Numbered from the stretch's first letter, positions 45,247 to 53,974 are shown. The stretch: DNA of 64,000 nt from Denitrificimonas caeni DSM 24390 (GCF_000421765.1 NZ_ATXQ01000001.1:124001-188000); one strand, 5' to 3'. The notes: generated by a model not told the origin, from the letters alone. Numbers and translations: made by a program.

Positions 45247-45280
45247 GACACACACTGACAAAAAACGTCACACTCTGACA
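45247..45280 (+). promoter_or_regulatory. Helically phased GACA repeats, candidate PilR activating site
   Basis: GACA occurs at 45247, 45257 and 45277 (with GTCA at 45267), spaced by 10 or 20 bp and about 160-190 bp before the sigma-54 promoter of pilA. On the other strand these are TGTC, a core I recall from PilR binding sites. Enhancer-like distance and phasing fit a sigma-54 activator. Confidence 0.4.
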
Positions 45281-45340
45281 AGCCCAGGCATCACACAAGC
45301 TGTATGAGTACTCTTATGGACCACCATTTGTACACCCGCT

Positions 45341-45366
45341 TCTGTAGGAGGGAATTTATTCCCGAT
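45341..45366. repeat. REP element upstream of pilA
   Basis: TCTGTAGGAG followed by the palindrome GGGAATTTATTCCC and CGAT. This is the layout of the common Pseudomonas REP (TGTAGGAG, stem, CGAT), with a GGGAAT/ATTCCC stem at 45350-45363. Confidence 0.7.
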
Positions 45367-45437
45367 ACAAGCCCGCATATAGAAAAAATCCTCCCCACGA
45401 CCCTGCAAACGCAAAGAAAACAAGCAAAACTAAAACT

Positions 45438-45453
45438 TGGCACACCCTTTGCA
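45438..45453 (+). promoter_or_regulatory. Sigma-54 promoter of pilA
   Basis: TGGCACACCCTTTGCA with GG and GC exactly 12 bp apart, the -24/-12 signature of RpoN promoters. Transcription would start near 45465, about 40 nt before the pilA ATG. PilS/PilR control is expected from other pseudomonads. Confidence 0.85.
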
Positions 45454-45505
45454 TTATCTATCACAGGTCACAAGACCTTTCTATAAAAAACAACGGAGCT
45501 TCAAC

Positions 45506-45859
45506 ATGAAAGCACAAAAAGGTTTTACCCTTATTGAATTAATGATCGTTGTTGCGATCATCGGTATTCTGGCTGCGATTGCCCTACCAGCGTATCGCGA
45601 CTACATGCAAAAAGCAGCAAACAGCGCTTGCTTAGGCGAGGCGAAAGCTTATGTGGGTGCTGGCGTAGCTAGCGCAGCTAACGGTGAGACACCAACAGCT
45701 TTTGCTGCATCTGCATGCCAGTCGGGGGCTCTTATGACCATCGCAGCATACCAAGGCAACACAGCCTTAACTTTCGTCCCAAAATCTCGCGGCACTGCTA
45801 CTGTACAGAAAAGCACTATCTGCCAAGCTGGCACTGGCAGCTGCGCTCTAGCGCCATAA
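45506..45859 (+). CDS. pilA: Type IV major pilin PilA
   Basis: 117 residues from the ATG at 45506 (CGGAG eight bases upstream). A class III leader MKAQKG is cleaved by PilD before Phe of [20 protein letters not shown], with Glu5 of the mature protein present. A short globular head with two Cys pairs is expected; the last (CQAGTGSC) makes the C-terminal disulfide loop, and the chain ends ALAP. It is shorter than most Pseudomonas pilins (about 145-150). A near-identical leader and N-terminal helix occur in the second pilin 2.4 kb downstream. Its own terminator follows. Confidence 0.94.
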   Translation: MKAQKGFTLIELMIVVAIIGILAAIALPAYRDYMQKAANSACLGEAKAYVGAGVASAANGETPTAFAASACQSGALMTIAAYQGNTALTFVPKSRGTATVQKSTICQAGTGSCALAP

Positions 45860-45885
45860 GATTCAAGCTATTTACTTAGTCTTAC

Positions 45886-45911
45886 AAAAAAGCACCTGAA
45901 GGTGCTTTTTT
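45886..45911 (+). terminator. Intrinsic terminator of pilA
   Basis: AGCACCT/AGGTGCT stem flanked by A5 and T5 (45886-45911) starts about 27 nt past the pilA stop. Confidence 0.88.
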
Positions 45912-46003
45912 GTTTACTAGCAAACACCCTGCTCTACTTACTAGTAACGCAATCATATCTAAAACATGAAACCGTCTCGTCAGTATCAATTTTGAGTTTA
46001 CTC

Positions 46004-47809
46004 ATGCGATTTAATTTTGCCGCCCTATTCGTGACAATGCTGGCATCCAGTCTTTTTCTCCTTGGCTTGCCTGGTGATTTTGTGCTTGATGACTCCGTCA
46101 ACATCCTGCAAAATCACCTTCTTTATGTACATAAGTTTGACATTGAACAATTGATTTATGCAGCACTAAGCTTTCATGACGGTAATGGCTCGCGCGCACT
46201 GCCCATGCTTAGCTTCGCACTAGATCACTTACGCGCGGGGAATATGGATCCGAGCACGTTCAAAGCAACCAATTTACTAATTCATGCTCTAACTACTTTT
46301 ATTCTAATTTTCTTCTTCCGTCGCTTATTATTACTTGCAGACTTGACCGAGCAGCGCGCCGCATGGGGCGCTTTAGCACTCGCGTTCATCTGGGCGATTC
46401 ACCCGCTACAAGTGTCTTCAGTACTGTATATCGTGCAGCGCATGCAAACCATGGTCACTCTGTTTATAGTGCTGGCACTGTGGGCATATCTAGCCATGCG
46501 GCAAGCACAAATAAGCGGTGGCCGAGGGCGACTGCAGGGCATTCTGCTTATTGTATGCTGGGCCTTAGCGCTAACGTGTAAAGAAGACGCCATACTCCTA
46601 CCTCTTTACACTCTAATTCTGGAGTTAACCATACTGCGCTTCAAGGCCGGCCAAGCTGTCGTAGCCAAAGGTCTACGCCAAAGCTATAGCCTTTTCGTGC
46701 TTGCTACAGTACTGGTATATTTTTTACTTGTAGTGCCCCATTATTGGTCTTGGGATACTTATCCTGGGCGCGATTTTTCAAGCACAGAGCGCTTATTAAC
46801 TCAAGGACGGGTATTAGTTATGTATATCGGTCAGATTCTCTGGCCACTGCCTAACCACATGCCGTTCATTTATGACCATTATCACGTATCACGCAGCCTC
46901 TGGCAGCCTTTAAACACCCTACCGGCAATCCTCTTGCTTGGCGCACTCTTCAGCTGCGCATGGGTTTTTCGAGTAAAGCGACCTCTATTTGCCTGTGGCG
47001 TACTACTGTTTTTTGCAGGGCATTTCATTACAAGCAATATCATTGCACTCGAACTCGTATTTGAGCATCGCAACCACTTACCCTTAATTGGTGCAGTACT
47101 GGCACTAGGCGATCTCTCAGTGGCTGCCTGGCAACGCCTACAACTCGGACGCAACGCGGCCATAGCTACACTTGGCAGCGTGGCTTTACTATTAGCCGCT
47201 GGCACATTAACACATACTTACACTTGGGGCGATGGTACGCGCCACGGCAAAAAAATGACTGAGCTTTCGCCAAACTCCATTCGCGCATGGAACCAATACG
47301 CCACAGTTTACTTCCGTCGCTACAACATCACCAAAGACACTCGACACTTGGGTAAAGCAACCGAAGTAACAGAAGAAGCACGGACATATATTAGCTCACC
47401 ATCTCTAACTGGCAACATTCTAATTTACAAATCAATCATGGGCACAGTCAACAGCCAAGACTGGCAACGTTATTATCAAGACTTACGCGAAGCACCTAAC
47501 GACAGTGTTAGCAAAGTATCAGCAATATTACTAATAGATAACGTGGCGCGCGGCTACATTTTTGAGGAAGCTCGTATTGTAGAAGCCCTAGAAATTCTTG
47601 CAGAACGATATAGCATGACAGGAAGGGATTATATGCAAGCTGGTGTGTTTATTTATAAAACCAACCAGCAAAACAAAGCTTTACCTTTTTTTAAGAAAGC
47701 TATTCAGCTTTATCCAAAAGACGACCCAATTATGCAACAACTCATAAAAGACCTGTCTAATGCAGGTCACGATGACTGGGTTGATATCTTACAAAAGGTT
47801 CATAACTAG
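46004..47809 (+). CDS. Multispanning membrane glycosyltransferase-like protein with C-terminal TPR
   Basis: About 601 residues from the ATG at 46004; the frame opens inside the pilA terminator, so earlier starts are rejected. Around 11 membrane helices. An early periplasmic loop has DFVLDDSVNI and the helix start HPLQVSSVLYIVQRMQT, both like the GT-C fold TMTC-type O-mannosyltransferase and related bacterial proteins, where an acidic pair in the first loop is catalytic. The last 90 residues look like TPR (AGVFIYKTNQQNKALPFFKKAIQLYP). Lying between two pilin genes, it may glycosylate pilin, as TfpW does for P. aeruginosa group IV pilins. The sugar donor is unknown. Confidence 0.7.
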   Translation: MRFNFAALFVTMLASSLFLLGLPGDFVLDDSVNILQNHLLYVHKFDIEQLIYAALSFHDGNGSRALPMLSFALDHLRAGNMDPSTFKATNLLIHALTTFILIFFFRRLLLLADLTEQRAAWGALALAFIWAIHPLQVSSVLYIVQRMQTMVTLFIVLALWAYLAMRQAQISGGRGRLQGILLIVCWALALTCKEDAILLPLYTLILELTILRFKAGQAVVAKGLRQSYSLFVLATVLVYFLLVVPHYWSWDTYPGRDFSSTERLLTQGRVLVMYIGQILWPLPNHMPFIYDHYHVSRSLWQPLNTLPAILLLGALFSCAWVFRVKRPLFACGVLLFFAGHFITSNIIALELVFEHRNHLPLIGAVLALGDLSVAAWQRLQLGRNAAIATLGSVALLLAAGTLTHTYTWGDGTRHGKKMTELSPNSIRAWNQYATVYFRRYNITKDTRHLGKATEVTEEARTYISSPSLTGNILIYKSIMGTVNSQDWQRYYQDLREAPNDSVSKVSAILLIDNVARGYIFEEARIVEALEILAERYSMTGRDYMQAGVFIYKTNQQNKALPFFKKAIQLYPKDDPIMQQLIKDLSNAGHDDWVDILQKVHN

Positions 47810-47825
47810 GAGCTTCTAGCAATAT

Positions 47826-47841
47826 TGGCACATTTCCTGCT
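47826..47841 (+). promoter_or_regulatory. Sigma-54 promoter of the second pilin gene
   Basis: TGGCACATTTCCTGCT with GG and GC exactly 12 bp apart. The predicted start of transcription is near 47853, some 27-39 nt before the candidate start codons. Same promoter class as pilA, so both pilins should answer to RpoN. Confidence 0.75.
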
Positions 47842-47891
47842 AGATATAAAAACAAATAACTTACAAACAATCTTCTAGCATGGGCGGAGTT

Positions 47892-48248
47892 ATGAAAAGA
47901 ATAGAAAAAGGCTTTACACTCATAGAGTTAATGATTGTAGTCGCCATTATTGGGATTCTCGCTGCTATAGCTTTACCGGCCTACCGTGACTATATGCAAC
48001 GCTCTGCAAACTCTGCCTGCCTTGCAGAGGCTAAATTTTACATGAATTCTGCAGTTGCTAACTTTGCTGATAATACAACTCCTCCACCTTATGCTGCCTT
48101 TGCTTGCGAAAGCGGGAGCGCGCCAACAATCAGCCAATATCGGAACAATAACAACGTAACTTTTTCATCTAGAGCTAGGGGTAACACTGCGCTACAAAAA
48201 AACACCCAGTGCAACGCAGGTAACTCTAATTGTACGTTAGTTCCGTAA
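47892..48248 (+). CDS. Second type IV pilin, PilA paralogue
   Basis: 118 residues from the ATG at 47892 (leader MKRIEKG before [10 protein letters not shown]); the ATG at 47880 would give an 11-residue leader, and neither start has an ideal ribosome site. The first 45 mature residues are almost identical to PilA (YRDYMQ-ANSACL-EAK). The head domain then diverges, with more Asn and aromatic residues ([18 protein letters not shown]), but keeps the C-terminal Cys pair (CNAGNSNC) and the terminal Pro. It has its own sigma-54 promoter and terminator. It could be an alternative major pilin or a minor pilin; the AT-richer head suggests separate ancestry or exchange. Confidence 0.9.
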   Translation: MKRIEKGFTLIELMIVVAIIGILAAIALPAYRDYMQRSANSACLAEAKFYMNSAVANFADNTTPPPYAAFACESGSAPTISQYRNNNNVTFSSRARGNTALQKNTQCNAGNSNCTLVP

Positions 48249-48283
48249 TTGATTAGTTACTCTCTGATGATCAACCTCTCCTA

Positions 48284-48336
48284 AAAATGGATCTAATAAG
48301 TACCGATTAATACTCTATACTCATTAGATCCATTTT
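48284..48336 (+). terminator. Long inverted repeat after the second pilin
   Basis: Perfect 14-bp arms (AAAATGGATCTAAT and ATTAGATCCATTTT) separated by 25 nt, about 35 nt past the pilin stop. The wide loop is unusual. A role as terminator is likely but not certain. Confidence 0.5.
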
Positions 48337-48449
48337 CAGCATCCAAGTTATTTAGAGTAACCCTTGCACGCTGAGTTGACTAAGTATCCCGTCATCAAGA
48401 TTAGTCCACATTTAATCTGAACGTACATAATAGATGAGTAATACGCTGC

Positions 48450-49301
48450 ATGATTATTTCGATTGTTCTACCTGCTAAAAATGAATCCGCAGCAATTGGC
48501 GCGACCGTGACTGGTATTATCGCGTTACTGCCTGAAGCAGAAATCATTGTCGTCAACGACGGCTCCACGGATAACACCGCCGCAGTTGCTGAGGCCGCAG
48601 GCGCATGCGTGGTTACTCATCCTTACTCCAAAGGCAACGGCGCTGCGATCAAAACAGGTGCGCGTGCAGCGAATGGTGACATTATTGTATTTATGGATGC
48701 CGACGGCCAGCACGACCCCGCTGATATTCCACGCTTATTGGCGCGCTTAGAAGAAGGCCACGACATGGTGGTGGGTGCGCGCCAAAGAGGTTCGCAAGCA
48801 AGTGTAGGCCGAGGCATAGCCAATAAATTTTATAACTGGCTAGCAAGCTATATGAGCGGTCATAAAATCGAAGATTTAACCTCCGGTTTTAGAGCTGTAC
48901 GTGCCGAGAAATTTAAGCAGTTTCTGTATTTGTTACCTAATGGTTTTTCCTACCCAACAACCAGCACCATGGCATTTTTTCGCGCGGGTTACTCGGTTGC
49001 GTACGAACCTATCCATGCGGCACAACGTATTGGAAAAAGCCACATTAAACTCGTTAAAGACGGTATGCGTTTTCTGCTGATCATCTTCAAAATCGGCACC
49101 CTGTACTCACCACTAAAACTCTTTGGCCCTATCGCCGCCAGCCTATTTGCAGCTGCAACATTATGGTACGGCTATACCTATGTTGATGCAGGTCGCTTTA
49201 CCAACATGAGCGCGCTGCTCTATACCGGTAGCGTGATGATATTTTTGATGGGCTTGATTTCAGAACAGATAACGGCGTTGATGTATAAAGATAGCGATTG
49301 A
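48450..49301 (+). CDS. Family 2 glycosyltransferase (polyprenyl-phosphate type)
   Basis: 283 residues. GT-A domain with VLPAKNESAAIGATV, VVNDGSTDNTAAVAE and the metal-binding GDIIVFMDADGQHDP (Asp-x-Asp). Two C-terminal membrane helices follow (LFGPIAASLFAAATLWYGY and LYTGSVMIFLMGLISEQITAL). This layout is that of dolichyl/undecaprenyl-phosphate sugar transferases, which charge a lipid carrier with a sugar for use on the periplasmic side. It may supply the donor for the membrane transferase between the pilins or for the polysaccharide genes that follow. Confidence 0.88.
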   Translation: MIISIVLPAKNESAAIGATVTGIIALLPEAEIIVVNDGSTDNTAAVAEAAGACVVTHPYSKGNGAAIKTGARAANGDIIVFMDADGQHDPADIPRLLARLEEGHDMVVGARQRGSQASVGRGIANKFYNWLASYMSGHKIEDLTSGFRAVRAEKFKQFLYLLPNGFSYPTTSTMAFFRAGYSVAYEPIHAAQRIGKSHIKLVKDGMRFLLIIFKIGTLYSPLKLFGPIAASLFAAATLWYGYTYVDAGRFTNMSALLYTGSVMIFLMGLISEQITALMYKDSD

Positions 49302-49431
49302 CTGTGAGTTATATACCGCTCAATTTTAACTTAATATTTTAGAACCAACATCAAGCTGTACCTTTGAGCCACCCCGTGTACGTACTCCAGGCTAGAAAAG
49401 CTTGCCATGCACCTTACAGGATAAAATTACC

Positions 49432-50589
49432 ATGAGTGAAGACTTTCTTGTGTTCGGTTCTCCTGCCATCGGCGAAGAAGAAATTGCTGAAGTTGAGGCC
49501 TGCATGCGTTCGGGTTGGCTAGGGACTGGGCCACGAGTAGCACAATTTGAAAAAGATTTTGCAGCCTATCAGAGCATCAGTGATAAACAAGTAGCAGCAG
49601 TTAACTCATGCACTGCAGCTCTACATGTCTCCATGGTGGCGGCCAATATCGAGCCTGGTAGCGAAGTTATTACAACGCCACTAACTTTCTGCGCCACGGT
49701 GAACGCAATCATTCATGCAGGCCTAACACCTGTATTAGCAGATGTTGACCCTGTTACACAAAACATCGACCCTGCTGCGATTGAGGCGGCTATCACACCT
49801 CGCACCCGCGCCATACTTCCAGTACATTTTGCCGGGCGGCCATGCGAGATGGACAGCATCATGTCCATCGCTAAAAAACATAATCTAGTAGTAATTGAAG
49901 ACTGCGCCCACGCCATCGAAACAACTTACCATGGCAAAAAAGCCGGTACTTTTGGTGACTTTGGCTGCTTTAGTTTTTATGCAACGAAAAATGTCGTAAC
50001 CGGCGAAGGCGGCATGATTATAGGGCGCAATGAAGCACTCATAGCACGCGCCAAGGTGCTAGCTTTACATGGCATGAGCAAAGACGCATGGAACCGTTTT
50101 GGCGACAAAGGCTATAAACATTATCAAGTTGTAGAAGCAGGATTTAAATACAACATGATGGACTTGCAGGCGGCTTTGGGTATTCATCAACTTGCGCGCG
50201 TAGAGACTAATTGGCAGCGCAGACAAGAGATCTGGCAACAGTACATGAATGCATTTGCTAACCTACCAATAGGTTTACCTGCATTACCTGCAGACAATAC
50301 GCGCCATGCCTATCACTTATTTACCATCATGATAGACGAAGAAAAGTGTGGAATCGCACGCGATGATTTCTTGAATGCAATGAACGAGCAGCGTATTGGT
50401 ACAGGGGTTCATTACTTATCAATACCGGAACACTCTTATTACCAGCAACGCTTTGGCTGGAAATCGGAGAACTATCCAAATGCTATGAAAGTTGGTCGGC
50501 AGACAGTAAGTTTGCCGTTGTCGGCAAAACTAAATGCACAAGATGTCAAAAATATAATTTATTCTGTATATCAAAATATAAAGCATTAG
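49432..50589 (+). CDS. DegT/DnrJ/EryC1/StrS family sugar aminotransferase
   Basis: 385 residues from the ATG at 49432. A PLP-dependent fold type I enzyme: VAAVNSCTAALHVSM near residue 55, ILPVHFAGRPCEMDSI, VIEDCAHAIET with the pyridine-binding Asp, and the Schiff-base Lys in SFYATKNVVTGEGGM near residue 185. It aminates a keto sugar nucleotide for surface polysaccharide. It lies 17 nt before an acyltransferase gene, a pairing typical of acylamino-sugar synthesis such as WbpE with WbpD. A glutamate donor is expected. Confidence 0.92.
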   Translation: MSEDFLVFGSPAIGEEEIAEVEACMRSGWLGTGPRVAQFEKDFAAYQSISDKQVAAVNSCTAALHVSMVAANIEPGSEVITTPLTFCATVNAIIHAGLTPVLADVDPVTQNIDPAAIEAAITPRTRAILPVHFAGRPCEMDSIMSIAKKHNLVVIEDCAHAIETTYHGKKAGTFGDFGCFSFYATKNVVTGEGGMIIGRNEALIARAKVLALHGMSKDAWNRFGDKGYKHYQVVEAGFKYNMMDLQAALGIHQLARVETNWQRRQEIWQQYMNAFANLPIGLPALPADNTRHAYHLFTIMIDEEKCGIARDDFLNAMNEQRIGTGVHYLSIPEHSYYQQRFGWKSENYPNAMKVGRQTVSLPLSAKLNAQDVKNIIYSVYQNIKH

Positions 50590-50605
50590 GAATACGTACA
50601 CAATT

Positions 50606-51118
50606 ATGTCGAACTTAAGATTTGGATATTACTTAATTATAGAAAAACTTTTACGCTGGTCGATTAATCCACGCCTTCGCTCTAAAGTCCTTAGCTTTAC
50701 CGGTGCATCTATTGGCAATAATGTAAGAATATACGAGATTAATTTATTTAATTTGAACGAAGGCTTTAGCAACTTACATATTAAGGATGATGTACATATT
50801 GGAACAGGCTGTCGGCTTGATTTAAAAGGCACTTTAAAAATAGGTAAAGGTAGCACCCTATCACCAAGTGTTCTTATCTTGACACATGCAGACCCTGGAA
50901 GCGCACATAACTCTATACTTGCCCAAAAATACCCCCCCCATTCTTATGGTGTAGAGATAGGAGAAAACTGTTGGATTGGTGCAAATGTAACAATTCTTGA
51001 TGGTATAAAAATTGCTGACTGCACAATCGTTGCAGCTGGTGCAGTAGTTAACAAAAACTTTCCTGAAAACTCCATTTTAGCAGGCGTGCCTGCTAAAATT
51101 ATTTCAATGCACAAGTAA
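50606..51118 (+). CDS. Left-handed beta-helix acyltransferase (LbetaH)
   Basis: 170 residues with hexapeptide repeats in two blocks (IGNNVRIYE-type coils about 35-75 and ENCWIGANVTILDGIKIADC near 115-140) and the usual acetyltransferase ending GAVVNKNFPENSILAGVPAKII. It likely O- or N-acetylates a sugar of the polysaccharide. The coding sequence is noticeably richer in A and T than its neighbours, suggesting that it was acquired separately. It is followed after eight bases by the convergent flippase-like gene. Confidence 0.87.
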   Translation: MSNLRFGYYLIIEKLLRWSINPRLRSKVLSFTGASIGNNVRIYEINLFNLNEGFSNLHIKDDVHIGTGCRLDLKGTLKIGKGSTLSPSVLILTHADPGSAHNSILAQKYPPHSYGVEIGENCWIGANVTILDGIKIADCTIVAAGAVVNKNFPENSILAGVPAKIISMHK

Positions 51119-51125
51119 TCTCTTA

Positions 51126-52046
51126 TCACCTACTAGGTTTAAAAAAATAAAATAAAGAGAAAAAAATCACATCTACTAGCATTAATGTCAGTCGACCTAA
51201 TACCGCCATTCCTGCCACCGCATCCGGAGGAAAGTTTTGTGCTAGCAGTACAAATATAAGCTCGCGAACTCCAGCTCCTGAAGGGGTAACTAAGCTAATA
51301 TAGCCAACAAACCAAGCGACAGTATATATTGCACATAACCAGACAGCATCTATCGGAGTCAAGCTTGGCCAAGCCATCCCATACCCCATCCATGCCATAA
51401 AATAAACAACCCAGCTAATAATGTACCAAAAGCCAACATTGGCTTTGAATTTTGCATCAACTGCAATAAAAGACACTAGTGCACTAGTTAAGCGTTTTAA
51501 AAGCGGCAATTTATTCAACACAAGTAACACATAACTTAATGGTTTTTCTTGCCATAAAAATAGATATATTGCTGCACCTGCAATGACAGCAAACATCCCC
51601 CATAAGAAACCAAACATAAAGCCAAGAACGCTAGCCGCTACCCATACAGCAAAACCAGTGGATAAAACCATAAATACTGAAGTTACGCTGACCCATTCAA
51701 CCATGCTGGCACGATTACCCATAGCTGCTTGATAAGCAATACCCCAAATACGGCCTGGTAAATGCTTCATCAGCTGACCAGTAAAATACAGGTGTGCTAA
51801 GTGAAAACGAGGGTAAGTACAAGGCTGTATTTTTTCAAAAAGTGCACGAAAAGCTTCAAACACTAGATAGCCTGCAATCAAGTTGCCTACAAGCGTGAAG
51901 CCAAGCCACCCCCAATGTAATTTGGGTAAGCTTTCGAGAACTAACGGGATAGAATCCCAAAGCAACCAAACAGTCCAAGCGAGCGCACCAATGGCAAGCG
52001 GGAATCTCAGCCAACGCCAGCGTTCACTCTTTGCGTTTTCACTCAT
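51126..52046 (-). CDS. Lysylphosphatidylglycerol synthase-type integral membrane protein
   Basis: 306 residues with about eight membrane helices (GALAWTVWLLWDSIPL, GWLGFTLVGNLIAGYLVFEAF, FMFGFLWGMFAVIAGAAIYLFLW and others). The conserved LPGRIWGIAYQ and LVTPSGAGVRE signatures match the transmembrane domain family shared with MprF/AglD. In polysaccharide loci such proteins are thought to move or modify lipid-linked sugars; the exact activity is unknown. Its start overlaps the end of the glycosyltransferase gene by eight bases. Confidence 0.85.
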   Translation of the reverse strand: MSENAKSERWRWLRFPLAIGALAWTVWLLWDSIPLVLESLPKLHWGWLGFTLVGNLIAGYLVFEAFRALFEKIQPCTYPRFHLAHLYFTGQLMKHLPGRIWGIAYQAAMGNRASMVEWVSVTSVFMVLSTGFAVWVAASVLGFMFGFLWGMFAVIAGAAIYLFLWQEKPLSYVLLVLNKLPLLKRLTSALVSFIAVDAKFKANVGFWYIISWVVYFMAWMGYGMAWPSLTPIDAVWLCAIYTVAWFVGYISLVTPSGAGVRELIFVLLAQNFPPDAVAGMAVLGRLTLMLVDVIFFSLFYFFKPSR

Positions 52047-53175
52047 GTGAAACGATCTCTTGCACTATTTTCTTAGCTAATAAATCAAGTTGAAACTCTC
52101 TAGCGCATGCAGCGATTCCTAATTTAAATACTTCTGGTGAGCCATGTATAGCTTGTTGCAGCGCCTGACAATATGCAGCGGCACTGACCCCACTCACGAG
52201 AATACCTGATTTATTTTCAACCAATACAGGCAAGTCACCTACTGGCATCGCCACCACTGGACGACCGAGCTTCATTGCATCTGAGAAAACCACAGGAATG
52301 CTCTCAATGCGTGATGGAATTAATACCCAGTCTGCCCTAGCAATAGCAGCCTCAGCTTCGTTTTTATTCAAATAGCGACCTAGCAGCACAGGCAGACCTT
52401 GTGCTTGCAAAGCTTTTACCTGCTCTTCAACCAAGCTTTGCATAGGTCCACCACCTTGAATTTCAACAACCTCAATACGCTGCCAATCTGCCTGGCTGAG
52501 TTGCGCTAACGCATCCAGCAATAAATCGATCCCTTTATTTGGGTGCCAGCGGCCTAAAAACAAAAGACGATAAGGAGCACAATCTCTTGGCACAGGCGAA
52601 TTCTTCAAGCCGATACGGCGAGTACTCGGTAAAAAACCAATACTTCTACCAGAAATATTTTTAGCATCAGCAGCAAGCAAATATCCGTCAGCATAGGCAT
52701 TTTTTGCTTGCTGTATTACGCGAGCCAACATGCCACGTAGCACAGGTATACGCCCTAAACTCCAGACATCACTACCCAGCATCCAAACGGAATAAGAAAT
52801 GCCGAGTTCTTTAGCTGCCCGCTTCGCCCAAGCTCCACTCGGCAAGGCCCAGAGCGCCAAAATATGCTGACTGCCTTGCGCTGCTATGCGAGTAGCTTGC
52901 ATGCCTCCACGCATCACTTGCACAATATCGCGCAAATCACCAAGGCGCCAAGGCTTGAGAGTAGAAAGAGGCTTGCATGGGGCTGCATAGCGTACAACCT
53001 TAACATTATCGCCCCATGTTTCTTGGCCTGCCACTGAACCAGGTGCAACTACTCGCACACAGATATGCTTCGCAAGTTCATCTACCAAATCAGCCACAAA
53101 AGAACCAGCGGCCTCACTACCATCACCACGTATAGGAAAAGAAGTTGTAATCAAGGTAAGAACTAGCAGGTTCAT
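52039..53175 (-). CDS. Family 4 glycosyltransferase
   Basis: 378 residues from the ATG at 53175, which overlaps the methyltransferase stop in an ATGA; the longer frame to 53229 lies inside that gene. GT-B fold: N-terminal TLITTSFPIRGDGSEAAGSFV, then the donor-binding half with LLFLGRWHPNKGIDLLLDAL and ADWVLIPSRIESIPVVFSDA, whose Glu positions are typical of GT4 retaining transferases. It adds a sugar during polysaccharide or glycolipid assembly on the cytoplasmic face. Middle gene of a three-gene minus-strand unit with the methyltransferase and the flippase-like protein. Confidence 0.9.
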   Translation of the reverse strand: MNLLVLTLITTSFPIRGDGSEAAGSFVADLVDELAKHICVRVVAPGSVAGQETWGDNVKVVRYAAPCKPLSTLKPWRLGDLRDIVQVMRGGMQATRIAAQGSQHILALWALPSGAWAKRAAKELGISYSVWMLGSDVWSLGRIPVLRGMLARVIQQAKNAYADGYLLAADAKNISGRSIGFLPSTRRIGLKNSPVPRDCAPYRLLFLGRWHPNKGIDLLLDALAQLSQADWQRIEVVEIQGGGPMQSLVEEQVKALQAQGLPVLLGRYLNKNEAEAAIARADWVLIPSRIESIPVVFSDAMKLGRPVVAMPVGDLPVLVENKSGILVSGVSAAAYCQALQQAIHGSPEVFKLGIAACAREFQLDLLAKKIVQEIVSHE

Positions 53176-53876
53176 ATTTTTCTCACTTGTATAATATGCC
53201 CATGCGTCATGTGCTGCCAGTCTGGCCATATCAAGCTAAATAGCCAGGCGCTCATGTTAATAACAGATACGATCAATAGTGCAAACGGCAAGAGTACATA
53301 TTTACGCCAGCCCTTAGCAGTATAAGCCCCTCCAGCAATTGCAAGACAGAGTAAAAGCCCAGCCGTACGTATGGCGTGTTCAGCTCTTTGAAATTTTATA
53401 ATTTCCAAGCCTGCAACTTGTGCGGCGCGCGTTAAACCAAATTCGGTAAATCTTTGAAAATCAAAAGGTGCATCATGCAGCGGATACAAAAAAGGCATGC
53501 TAATCCATGCATGTCCCTCTCTCTTTAACACTCGTGATATTTCAGCCATTACCCGATGCGGATCGGGAACATGTTCAATCACTTCCAAGCAGATCACCCC
53601 ATCAAATATATTGCTAGCAAACGGAAGGTTAGCTGCATCGGCAAACACACTGGGTTTAGCTCCATACAACTCGTGACCAGTTGCAGGATAATCCAAAGCA
53701 ATGTAATGCGTACTATTCGACAGATGCTTCTCAATCCAGCGATCAGCCGCCCCAATATCCAAAACTAAGCCGTTAATACTTTCTATACCGTCTGGTACTC
53801 TTTTCTGCCCAAGTAACCATTGTGGATGTATAGGAAGCCGCTTGAATAATTGCGCTATTTTTTTTACTGAGAACAT
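53172..53876 (-). CDS. Class I SAM-dependent methyltransferase with C-terminal membrane segments
   Basis: 234 residues. Methyltransferase core with INGLVLDIGAADRWIEKH, ASNIFDGVICLEVIEHVPDP and RVLKREGHAWISMPF. The C-terminal 60 residues are hydrophobic (AGLLLCLAIAGGAY and YVLLPFALLIVSVINMSAWLFSLIW), giving two likely membrane segments. It probably modifies a lipid-linked sugar or another membrane substrate in the same pathway as the overlapping GT4 gene. First gene of its unit. Confidence 0.85.
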   Translation of the reverse strand: MFSVKKIAQLFKRLPIHPQWLLGQKRVPDGIESINGLVLDIGAADRWIEKHLSNSTHYIALDYPATGHELYGAKPSVFADAANLPFASNIFDGVICLEVIEHVPDPHRVMAEISRVLKREGHAWISMPFLYPLHDAPFDFQRFTEFGLTRAAQVAGLEIIKFQRAEHAIRTAGLLLCLAIAGGAYTAKGWRKYVLLPFALLIVSVINMSAWLFSLIWPDWQHMTHGHIIQVRKI

Positions 53877-53974
53877 AGCTAGTAAGCTCTTTTAATAAGG
53901 AGTGACCATAATTTGTATGAAGCTATATAGCTGTGAAAGATTTCGAGTGATTATAAGAACACGTTGCTGACTCA

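Noticed and set aside
45350-45363. GGGAATTTATTCCC as a third PedR2-type operator
   Set aside because: It is one base longer than the pedE/pedH element and is embedded in a TGTAGGAG...CGAT context, which marks it as a REP repeat instead of an operator.
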